Below, one piece after another: positions 22,873 through 33,928 of a stretch of 64,000 nt of DNA (positions within the stretch are counted from its first letter, which is position 1; the number at the start of each line of letters is the position of its first letter). Under the pieces are notes generated by a model. It worked only from the letters and a program-made list of their open reading frames with translations, had not been told where the DNA came from and ran no database searches. Position numbers and translations under genes: made by a program. The DNA is from Trichobilharzia regenti (Eukaryota; Platyhelminthes; Trematoda; Strigeidida; Schistosomatidae), in the NCBI GenBank assembly GCA_944472135.2, contig OX235270.1, positions 138,647,632 through 138,711,631 of the forward strand. Reading direction: 5' to 3'.

Positions 22873-23896
22873 TTAGAACCAGGCTTCAATTTACTTAGTG
22901 ACATACCCACTTCCTCCTTACATTTTTTCCTTCTCATTTTTCTTACCCCACACCCTTATGTCATACTCCTACCGCTTATTTGTGACCTAGACTTGCACAC
23001 AGTTTGACCTGTATTGTAGTAATTTGTGCTCAATTGCCTTCTATATAATTGTATATGACAGGTACGTGTGTGACCAGGATGTTCGAAATGTGCTGCGTAA
23101 ATACACTGCACACTTCACGTAAATTACGTCTTATTGTTTTGTCAATAAACATACATTAAGTGTAGAGCTGAGATACTTCAGAAACACTCTAATCACGAAT
23201 TTGTATCCAACCTCTTTCATTCTTAAATACTTTAAGAGGAAGACTGACGCCTCACGAAGCTGGATGTATAGAAGAAAGAAATGATTGCAAGTCTGAAATT
23301 CAAAGGCAGTTCTCCGAAGCCGTCTGCCGAGGGCGATTCGAAGAACATTCTTCGCCGCATCTCTACACATACTCTTATTCACCAAAACCTCGAACACCGG
23401 GGAGGGAGTGTACCGATGAAGTGTCGAGAACTAGGATGAAGCAGCTATCCTGTACTCCCAGGTTTTCCGATGGTTCCCTAACTGATCTCAACTCATGATC
23501 CATCCTATAATTTCAGTGTGTATTTATTTACCAATTCACTCCTTTTTGTGAAATTAAGTACATAGCTAGTTGACACACTTATGAACACCTACCAGTATAT
23601 AGGATAGTCAACAACTCAATCCGAGATTGCACTGCTACTTCTCACCACTCAGCATCAACACAGACTTAAATCAGAGTTGCAAACAAAGCAAGATTAGGCT
23701 TATGCTCTCTTCGTGTAGCCCATACACTTGCCATCCATAAGGAGAGAACTGAACTTTGCATTCAGAAACTTTCTATCCGTCCTCTTTCATTACCACGCGT
23801 CTATTGTGAACTTCGTGACTTCTTGCGTAATCAATCCAGTGTAATTACTTTTCTGAGTGACCCACTTCCAATTAACATTTCTTTTAACATTTGACA
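22873..23896 (+). other. Mostly unassigned; possible PLE connector fragment and an open segment
   Basis: At about 23155-23240 one plus frame reads LRYFRNTLITNLYPTSFILK, resembling the connector block of PLEs (L-x-x-x-L-x-x-N-x-YP-x-x-FI). At 23672-23897 a frame of about 75 codons without an obvious retroelement match reads ARLGLCSLRVAHTLAIHKER and ends at a TGA near 23897. Acceptor-like cag sits at its start. I cannot say whether the latter is an exon, a pseudogene or chance. Confidence 0.35.
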
Positions 23897-26105
23897 GAAG
23901 CAAATCGCATGCCAAACATTCGACGATTGCTGCTTCTCAAGGTGTTCAGAAGACTGCACTTTGTCAGCGTCGTCACCTGGAAGGGCTACATCATCTGAGT
24001 TTTAAGTCAACGAAATTATGCCATGGTAACTAGTTAATCCCTGAGTTACTGAAGTCAACCAACTCCACGAGTGCATCTATGATGAAACTAGACAGAAATG
24101 GGGGCAATTGGCATCTCTGTCGGACACCACTTCAGATGACAGCTCACCGTAGGGTCTTACCTGGATGCATGAGTTCGAGTAGACTGACTTGATGAATGCG
24201 ATGTACCTTCTCGACATTTCTTTCACAGCCAAACATCACCACAGTACCTCTCCATCAACGAAATCGAAAGCCGCTTTCAGGTTTAGAAATGTGGCAATGT
24301 TACAGAATCTGTCGAAGGATTAAGATATGATCAATACACCCTCTTCCTGGTCTTAAGCCTGCCTGATTTTCTCGTGTTTGTACCTGCCCAGCATCACTTA
24401 ATCTAGGCATAATTACTGAGCCTAGAACTTTCGATACCATATTGGTCAAGCTAGTCCCTCTGTGATTACCAAAGGAAGACTTGTTTCCCATCTTGTATAC
24501 TGGGACAATCAATGACTTACACCAGTCCAACGAGACTATTTCTGACTCCGAGACACTGCCTTATACCTTAGTTAACCCAGACAGTAATGTGTCATCACAT
24601 TCCTTAAACACCTTTGGAGTAATTCCAGCAGGTCCTGCTGCTCTACCGCGTTTCAAATCAGTTTTGCAACCTCAGTTATATTTAGTGGGAATGGTATCTA
24701 GATTCTGTTTAGGTAGATATCGGATGGTGGGCAAGTTGAGCGTGGCTACAAGCCAGTTAAGTTATTCCTCGAAATGTCCCTTCCAACATTTCAGTCTCCT
24801 GTCCTGAAAGCTAATTAGGAAGTCAGTTTTTCTCGAAGATTGTCTTACTTATCATATACCTTTGGCAACCTGTTCCCCTAAAAGACTAAACAGTTGGCTG
24901 GTTTATCCCATCGCCGATACCTTTTTTCGCCCACCACTGTGCATGACCTTTGCGAAGACTTCTGTCAGTTTGCGTTTGATCAGCTTCCGCTCCTCATCAT
25001 AATCGGGGTCAGTCTTCTAGCGTCAGTTCGCATGAAGTGACAGAAATCCACTGCCGATTTCTAACCTTTCGTTTAAAGTTATCAACAGACTCTACCAATG
25101 TTTCTACAGCTAACTGAATTTCTACATCTTCCCAGGATGAGTCATGCTGTCGATCTCAGACGCACGTTTAGCTATTTCTCCTTTAAATAAGGACTAGATG
25201 TCTCGACCAAGTTAGATGCATAACTACTTCATTGCTGTCTGTTATATATATGTCCATTTATTAGTGAGCCTAAACGTGCACGGAACAGAAAAAGATCGGA
25301 GTTCTACGCGGGTATTCCAGAAGGAGCGGCAGTCTTCTGCCAACCCTCACTAACACTAGCTTATGGCTATGTAGTCCATCTGAGTTTATCATTGATTTGA
25401 TGATGGAGGTTGCCAAGTTAAGCACTGTCTCTCTGAGTTTAAAATTCGGATGATTATCTGAACAGAACTGTAAAAGACGACCACTCTTGTTAGTTCGTAA
25501 ATATGAAACTCAGTAGATTACGCCAGTATGTACTTCTCTACTTGGGTATTGGGGTTGCCTGATAAAACGACTACATCTGTACGTTTTGCTTTTAGCAGCA
25601 AACTATACAGCTTTCGATAGAACTCAGCCACTACTTCTTGCGAAGTGCGATTTGTTGAGGGTGTAAGCGGAGATTATGAATAGACATCGAGGGGTATCGC
25701 AACCTTTTCTTCAACAAAATCAGTTCAACCGGACAGCATACATACCACCATTCACTAGGATCCAATCAAGTAAGGATTTTTCTGCCCTAGTACTCAAAGC
25801 TGTTCCTACAACTGCAAGTTCTGGCGAACTAGGGGAAAATCTCCGTCACCCGTAAGTTGAATTTCACAGTATCACTCTGCTGACCAGATGGGGTTAAGTG
25901 AGTAAATACACTCGGGTCTTGTATGTATGTTTCAGAAGCACAAAATACATCAATGGCTCGGCATGCCAGAATTCCGTTTAGGGAGGTCTTTAGTCCGATT
26001 CAGTGTAGGGTCCCGACAATAAATGCTACGATACGAATTTAGCAGCGTGATTTCAAGCAACTATCAGTGGTGCTTTTCTGGCTCTCATTGATACTAATGG
26101 TAACA
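23897..26105 (-). mobile_element. Decayed RTE-type LINE, group A, 3' end missing
   Basis: On the minus strand the copy starts in the endonuclease region (about 26100, equivalent to the [11 protein letters not shown] segment at 51.0 kb). It runs through an ALLDWI-like block and the RT start: [56 protein letters not shown]. It breaks off at 23897 inside the block equivalent to LRMFGMRFA, so the catalytic end and C-terminus are lost. Frames are broken throughout. Confidence 0.8.
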
Positions 26106-26624
26106 GGGTTATGGATTTCAGTGCATCCTTTTTTTCATCTTCGTCAAAGCAGGAAGAATGAGACTTACAGTATCATTGTCGACGGCAGCCTGATTAAGCC
26201 GCTGGCCTGCCTAAATTTTTTATACATCAAAATGCATTGTTTTTGCTTCATTCCACATTGTTTTAATAATCTAACTACCACAATAAGACACAATCTTTAC
26301 TGTAACACAATTTCAAATAACTTTCTGTTTGCCGCTATGGGATTTCTAAAAGGAACAGAAGAAGAACATTGTGGAATAGTACTGGATCAAGCTTCGGATG
26401 GAGTAATATTGCTTTGGATGATATATCATCGATTATTACATTATTTGAAGATTCTGGACAATGAGCAGATCCCCTGCAACGAACCTCGCTGAAAATTCTG
26501 TAGTTGGGTATACACGCATTATTAATTATTATTATTAAAACTCAGACAGAACACATTTCTTACGTGTCAGGCTATGAACCATGCCTATCAGCTGTACAGA
26601 TTAATTATTGTAGGCGCGGATCAA
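26106..26624. other. Unassigned, with an accidental 141-codon frame
   Basis: The plus frame at 26067-26492 starts inside antisense RTE sequence and continues into unrelated sequence (FLKGTEEEHCGIVLDQ part). I find no family resemblance and no splice context, so I leave it unnamed. An ATT run lies near 26520. Confidence 0.35.
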
Positions 26625-26829
26625 GTCACTCTACTCGAACTCATGCAGCCAGGTGAGGGCTTACGGCGAGTTGTCATCTGAACTGGTGACGACTAGTGGT
26701 GTCCGTCAAGAATGCCCATTATCCCCTTTTCTATTCAATTTCATCATATATGTACTAATGGACTTAACCCTAAGTGACTTCAGTGACTCAGGGATTGACT
26801 TGCTACCAGGGAATAATCTCGTTGGATAT

Positions 26830-27706
26830 GATAGAGAAGATCTGTAGCTCAGGTGGATAATTTTGATGTGGTTTTGTTCTCTGAGCTGGATGGTTAGTTT
26901 GCGAAGCTTTCATCGCCCTACTGGGTGACATCTTCAGCGCATACTTCAATTTGAAGTGAGCTTTTAGGTTTCTCCACGAGTTTATTAATCATCTCTCCTG
27001 ATCGGTGACCTTGGACGTGATTGGTTGTTTATGTGTGTTTTCACACCTTCTAGGTTACTTGTATTGGAATTCATTGTTTCTCTGACTTGAACTTTGACCC
27101 TTTGTGTGTGAAGTTTCTTTCTTATCGGTTGATAAATTTTGTCTATCTCGATGTGTCTATTGATTGATGATTCACTGGAATGCCAAGCTTCTAAAAATTC
27201 TCTAGCATTCTTGTTGTTTCCTCTGTCTAATATTTGAACGTTGTCCCAGTCGAATTGATGTCCGTGGTTGTCTGTGTGTAGTGAAATGAGGGAGTGTATA
27301 TCATGTCTTTTGACGGCTAGCTTATGTTCATGGATATGAAGACGAAGGGGACGTCCACTTTGGCCAATGTAGTGTTTTTCACAGTTGTTACAGTTTATTT
27401 TGTAGATGATGTTGGTTTTGTCTTCTTTCGCTGTTGAGTCTTTTGGTTGACATAGAATTGAGTGCAGCGACTTTGTTGGTTTGTGTACGACGTCAATTCC
27501 TAAAGGTTTGAAGAGTCTTGTAGTGATTTCTGAGATATCCTTTATATATGGTAAGGCGATTTTCTTTGTGTTTTCCTTGGTGGCTTTTGTTTTCGTAGGT
27601 TGGCTTGGGGATATATGTCTCTTGATGAAATTCCGTGGATATCCATTCTTTTGGAAGACGTCCATGAGATACTTTTCTTCAATTTTTCTTAAGGTGGGAG
27701 TTGACT
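26830..27706 (-). mobile_element. Penelope-like element, family 1, inserted in an RTE
   Basis: The minus frame 27665-26985 is an uninterrupted 226 codons covering the PLE end: MDVFQKNGYPRNFIKRH, LFKPLGIDVVHKPTKSL and the GIY-YIG-like IIYKINCNNCEKHYIGQSGR. It retains a RHDIHSLISLHTDNHGHQFD segment lost in the 16.4 kb copy. The 5' part (the whole RT) is missing, as for a 5'-truncated insertion. The flanks are aatctcgttgga and gagttgactaag, which suggests a duplicated gttga at the target. The 3' end carries gatagagaagatctgtagct and the hairpin at 26901-26944. Confidence 0.88.
26901..26944 (-). ncRNA. PLE 3'-terminal hairpin with hammerhead-like core
   Basis: Third copy of the hairpin (minus strand CTGAAGA, t, gtcaccc/gggcgat, GAAAGC). 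One stem base differs from the 3.65 kb copy, converting a U-A pair position to a mismatch or wobble. Confidence 0.4.
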
Positions 27707-28750
27707 AAGAATATGCAGACGATATAGTCCTTCTAGGCGAGGAGGCTGATAAAATGCAGAGTCTTCTAAACACCTTGAGCTGCAATCTACGAATGTTTGG
27801 CATGCGATTCGCTCTCGCCAAATGCAAGATGATGTTACAGGACTGGACTACACCGACTCCTAGATTAGAAATAGGAAGTGAATTGGTAGAGAACGTTGAC
27901 CGCTCCACTTATTTGGGAAGTACCATCAGCCCCAACGGGGTGATCTCTGACGAAACCTCAGCACGGATACAAAAGGCTAGTTTCGCATATGCCAGTTTAC
28001 GCCGTCTCTGGCATAGACGTATATCCGGCCGGCTATCCACCAAAGGGCGGGTGTACTGCTCATCAGTCATTTCGCTCCGTCCTCCTTTATGGCTAGCTGT
28101 GAGACTTGGACATTGAGAGTAAAAGACAGGAAAAGATTAGCTGTCTTTGACCATATGTGCCTGCGCTCTATCTCCCGTGTGAAGTGGCTTAATAAGGTGA
28201 GCAATATTGAGGTTAGGCCTCAGTCGAGTTCTAGGTAAACAGGGGAAATCAATCGACGAAGTCGTGAAGTTACAAAGACTGAGATGGTTAGGACATGTGT
28301 TACGTATGACTAGTCATCGCCTCCCTCGACGAGCGATGTTAGCTAACATAGGGTCAGGCAGGAAAAAAGCTAGCGGCGGTCAGACAAAAACATGGCACCA
28401 GTCAATGAAATCTACAACAGTTAGTCTAAGCCACGTAGGAAGATGTAGACTTCCTGACTTGTTGGGGTCCTCGGGACGGTAAAAATCAATGGTTGGAAAC
28501 AATCGGTGACATGGCTCAAAATCGTTCTCGGTGATGGCTGGCGCAGATGCATCCACTCCTTGTGACTTGTGATCTCCAATGAAACTGTCTTGTTCTTCAA
28601 TATTACTCTTCTTTTGTCTCACACCTCTGCTTACTGTCTCTATGACGCATTTCTTCTACTTTCTTCTCTTGCTTCGTGTGCTACATGGTGTGGTGACTTG
28701 AGCTGCCGCACATATGTGCAAAGTTCTATGTCGAATGCAGACAGACGCGG

Positions 28751-30458
28751 AGGGATAATCACACACAAGACCAAGAATGGCTGAAAAAGTTCATTGCGCG
28801 TTAACAATACAAAATCACATTTCCAATATGCTGATGGGTAAATAATGCTTTCACAAATGCTTCCCTTGTAGACATTTAACCGATTACTACTTAGATCATC
28901 AAGTGACATAGGAGAACCAATGAAAACCAAGGAGAACTGGACAGCTGTTTTCCTCCTGATTCAGGTCTGCTGACTCTTCTCAGCAGCACGCACCCATAAA
29001 CCCACCCGCGGAGGGTGGGGGGCTGTAACTCTAGAACTAATATTCTGTTATAGGTTATTGTACCAAAAACTTTTGTCGAATTTTCTTCAAAACTAAATAT
29101 TATAAAAAAAAATAACTAGTTTCTTTCCATGTCCAATAAGTAAATAAATAACACCCCATATTAAAAAGGTCAAATCTTTTAATCTACAAAATAGGTAACT
29201 GCAGTAACAATAATAATAATAATAATGGTAATAACAGTAACAATAGCGGTAAAGAAAAATAAAGATACTGTGAGATTAAAAATATGACTGGTGGTATTGT
29301 GACAATTTTAATGATACAAAGCATCGGAACGTCATTCGTCATTCTCTTTTTTCTCAATTACTAATCTTCTTTTCTTCGAGTACAGTAGTAAGTAATATTA
29401 GAAAAGACAATCAAAATGCATATATACGTATATATATGCCTTGAAACAAACAGGGTAGGAAGTCTTGGCTCCGATAAACACACCGTAGAGGATGTCGACT
29501 TACGACAGGAAAGGAGGAGGAGGAGTTGAAAATGAAGAAAGCTAAACACTAATCTTAGATATTTAGCATACAAACAACACCTGATAATCGCAAAAAAGAA
29601 AAGCAGTAAACAAAAAAACAAACAGAAAACAAACAAAAATGAGGTTGGAGTTGATTCAAACAAATGAAGTAGTGAGTAGTGTAAATGTGCCTGCCTTCAA
29701 AAATAATGCATTGTCTTATTCACAAAATGCATAAGAAAACACACTCTTGAGTTTATACATTCCACTACCAAATGTGTTGGGTGAACAGATGTTTTCTCCA
29801 CACACACATACACACACACACACTTCAGGTTTTATATAGGATCTAATTGCAAGGCCTCTCTCAGAATTATTCAAAGTGGGAGAAAATGAACTGAGGAGGA
29901 CAATGGGGATTGGATTATATGTGGTTTGACCAATTTCGCAGTTTCTCTGAAAGTTTCACGACTGGTAGAGTGTGCATTATACATCTAAAATTAATACTAA
30001 TACTAGCAATAATAATAACAATATTATTAACAATAATAATAATAATAATAAAACTAAGAACTGGGAATATTATGTACACAATAATACTGTTTTCAAGATG
30101 AACAGACTAGAAATAATAATAATAATAATAAACTGTTTGCTGCTAACAATGAACAATAGGCAAAAAATGATTTGAAGTTTGCTCAACACAATTGCGTAAC
30201 GCTTACATGTTCACCATTAACATCTAGGCATTACCGGAAGCAAATACACAAACACACACACGAATACATGCAAACACAGGTATACAAATTGTGTCGACTA
30301 ATTATATTGTATATTATATGTTGTATAGTAGAAAAAAGTAGAATCAAAAAGTGCCACTACAAATCTCACACACAGACACACATACATATACAAGCACGCA
30401 GACAGATACAGCCAAACGAGAAAGTAGCTCAATTTTGGCTACATATTATTTCATCACA

Positions 30459-30501
<43 letters not shown>

Positions 30502-30933
30502 AAATGAAAATAGGTAGTCACAAAGAAAGAAAAAGGAACCTGGGAATAATTTTCGAACAATTTTACAGGAGATAAAAAAGGATTTAGGAGTTTCTCGAAT
30601 ATCTGTGTCCCTCCCCACCCCACTTTGCTTAAAGCCTGTCTTTCTCCAATTCTCTTATACGATCACCAATACATACATAATTTAGAGGATAATAACGAGG
30701 AAGGGGAGAGAATGAAATTCACAATCATAATAATGATGATAGAAAATGGTAATCACATTCACTAGAAACAAAAAGTAATGCTTGTGACATAAGTGAAATC
30801 GAGGATAACTCAGGATTACATATATCTATTCTGATGTACATATATAGGTGGGAATCAAAAGCAAAGGATAGTAAGACAAAAAATCAAAACAAAATAAAGA
30901 AAAGAAGCAAAGGCAATAATACATACTAGTAAA
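28751..30933. other. Low-complexity stretch downstream of the carrier gene
   Basis: Includes a short (CA)n run (29803-29822), AAT-rich tracts around 29210-29225 and 30010-30130, and a clean (AAT)n run at about 30463-30499. The frames here are Asn or Ile repeats produced by these tracts. The 3' UTR of the minus-strand carrier gene must begin at 30933. I did not find a convincing minus-strand polyadenylation hexamer close by. Confidence 0.6.
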
Positions 30934-31154
30934 TTAATTCTTGGTAATTTTAGTCAAATCCCAAGATTGTAGTAGAAAAACAACAAATTCATAAGTCCCA
31001 ATCATAATACAAGAATTAGGTACCTGACGAATATAATGTGTTGCCATACCACGATACAAACCACGAATGCCTTCTTCTTTACCAACTGTGTATAGAGTAC
31101 GAAAAAATCCATGATATCTGCCACTGTCTTCACGTAACCGAGTTCGAGCGACTT
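30934..31154 (-). CDS. SLC25A36: Carrier gene exon 6 (last)
   Basis: Acceptor cctttccag precedes AAGTCGCTCG. The first two bases complete the Glu codon begun by exon 5 (G|AA). It encodes the rest of signature 3 (EVARTRLRE), the [10 protein letters not shown] matrix-helix block and the last transmembrane helix, ending LTKITKN-stop. Confidence 0.93.
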
Positions 31155-32434
31155 CTGGAAAGGTGAAACATACACACGCGCATACACATACACACAAATA
31201 AAAGATGGAATAAGCAAAACACATCATTGAGAACAAGATAAACTAAAATGACAGCAACAAAGTAATTTGAAAAGAGTTCACAACATAAAACCTAATTAAC
31301 CTGATGACACGGAATCGATGATTTTGCGGCTGAACGTGCGCCAACCACGCATGTGACCCAAGATTCGATTCCCAAATGGAAAACGACAAGTTGGGTGAGC
31401 ACCCCAGGTTGAAATGAAAGACACTAATTGGTGAGGAGGTGAGAACCCAATGGGCAGTCTTCCAGTCGGATAAAGAGGACTGCAGAGAACATGGTAGAAT
31501 GAAGGTGTACCGTTGAAGCCCTACGTTCCACTCGGAATCCAAGGAAATAATAACAATACACTTGATCACACACCTTCGGTTATCCGAAAATTCATCTCCT
31601 AACTGTAGTAATCTTGAGACTCAATGTGTAACTAAAGGCAAGATGGGTGAATCACTGAAGAAGAACTACGGAACGGTATAATTTCATGTATGCACGCGGA
31701 ATCAGCATCCCTCAGATGATTGATTATGAGAATATTAGGATGCTCAGTCTATTAGATGCTTCAAGAATGTTCTCACGACTTCGAGTCGCCAAACCCATCG
31801 AGAATGATGAGACACAGTAAGTGATCCCATAGTCATTTGCCAGGATCAAAAAGCATTATATTTTGTTTGTAGACACCGCGTGTTGATAATGTTTCGTGGA
31901 GCCATGGCTCACTGATCTGGAAGTAGTGTAGGAGATGAATTCGCTGACTAACATACAAAACGTTGATTTACCTGACAAATTAGTCACAACACATTAGCAA
32001 AAATTATGTTGTTAGTGTATGTTAAACGTCCCATGTTGAAGTTATTTGTGAATATTTTTTTTCCTATAAATTTACTCTTAGCCTTCAAAAATTTGCCAAT
32101 CTCTAGGTTATATTCGTAACCCGTAATATTTTAACTTCAGAGGTAAAAAGGCATCACAATTTATTATTCTATTCTTCTCAGTTTGTTTTGTATTTACTTG
32201 ATTTAATACCAACACCTTGTGGATCAACTTCGTCAATCTTTGTTTTTATTGGCTGTTACATTTCCGCTAATCGGTATCAAGGTCACCGTCTACAATGCGA
32301 AAACAAATAACAATTGGTACAGTCACATGCATTATAGTGATTACCAGACAGTAACCAGGGTTCCAAGGTTTATTTGTGACAAGTTCGCATTTGAATGACG
32401 AAATAATCACTTCAGGCATTTATCGATATATATA

Positions 32435-32470
<36 letters not shown>

Positions 32471-33876
32471 TGTAGGCGTAACGCATAATATTCGATAAAG
32501 GAACATTGTGATTGTTGTCCCAAACGAGTGCTAAAACCTTTGAGTGAACTAACTGGTATATATCATCTCCCTAATAGATAGGACAACAAGAACAAAAGGC
32601 CATAAAATGACCTCCGTGTTAGCTGAAAAAGTATACGACCAATCAGAATACAATCACCTATGTTTAATGACCTAGACCCGGAAAATATCACATGACCATT
32701 TTCAACCACGTGATCCGGCTACAACAAGGTAAACTTATTATTATTCATTGCCCCTTTACCTTTTGGGTGGATTAAATCAGATGACAGAGATTAGAGAGGA
32801 GGTGACTACTTACTTACTTATTTACCTACTTACTTAGAGCGGAGAAAATGAGCCACATATTTATTTACTATTATTGTCTTGTCAAATAAATAATCAATAG
32901 TATCTTACTAGTCAACAACAAAATGCTGGTTAATTTCCAAAAGGTATTTTTTATACTACTAATGTTATTGTGAAAACACTTTGAGACACGCAATCCTTTA
33001 AGTACGAAATTAGACTTTTCTTTTAATTAACAGAGAAATTGTGAGGGCCAAATTTAAAAAAAGTGGAATATCACCAAGACACCAGTTGAAAGTAACCCTG
33101 ATCAACCTACCTAGAGTAAAAAATTTAAAATGGGTTAATTTTTGAGGCAACTGTATTTTTGGATGTAAAGACAGTTTAAGTGCGTTCTACTAATAAAAAA
33201 GTCTTCCAATTTGCCACAGAGGAATTCACGGAAAGGTCAGACGAAATTTTATGTGTAGCGCATGCATGACTTTCACAGTGAATGTCATCAGGTGCAGTTC
33301 AAAGTTGCGTGCAAGCTTCCTGATTATGGCTGCTATAGTTTAACTTCAGCCCTGCTGAATATTCACAAAATTCATTCTACCGTGGATAATAAGAAAGCTA
33401 GACGATGCTAGGGTTTCACTGAGAGTGAACTTAATGGGATCCATTCTGAAATCTGAGTGGTAGTTTACTAGCCGGGACAGGAGAGAATACTGTGGCATCA
33501 GTCCCGTCCCGTGAAGTGTAACTAGTGGCGAAATTCTTTCTTCTAGATTGGATATTATTCAGTATTGAGAGCTATATGCGGTGATTAAATTAGTCTGGAG
33601 TTAATTATCGTGTTATTTAAGGGAATATTGGATATTGAATAATAGTCGATAGCTATCTCAATGCAATAATCCCTTAAATAACACGATAATTAGCTGCACA
33701 CTAATTTAATCACCGCATATAGCTCTCAAAAATCTTGCATACACAAACACACATGAACTGACCTCAAAGCATACTTTAAATATACAAAGAGAAATATTGA
33801 CGAAAATTATTTTCAAAAGCATGGTTACTGAACAAAGAATATTCTTTGCGATAACCTACTCCTCATCAGAATCTAG

Positions 33877-33928
<52 letters not shown>

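Larger units (their letters stand above)
26625..28750 (+). mobile_element. RTE-type LINE, group A, 5'-truncated, split by a PLE
   Basis: The left part (26625-26830) carries [20 protein letters not shown] and a [12 protein letters not shown] block. The frame breaks at NNLVG. After the PLE insertion it resumes at 27707 with [20 protein letters not shown] and continues through [59 protein letters not shown] and a [13 protein letters not shown] block. It ends near gcaaagttctatgtcgaatg and cagacagacg. The YADD box is intact, but frameshifts near 28080 and 28200 and the nested PLE inactivate it. Confidence 0.88.

Noticed and set aside
26067..26492. A 141-codon membrane protein
   Set aside because: It starts in antisense RTE sequence and has no family resemblance or transcript-like context.
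30351..30623. Ile-rich or Tyr-rich proteins around 30.4-30.6 kb
   Set aside because: They are translations of an (AAT)n microsatellite in different frames.
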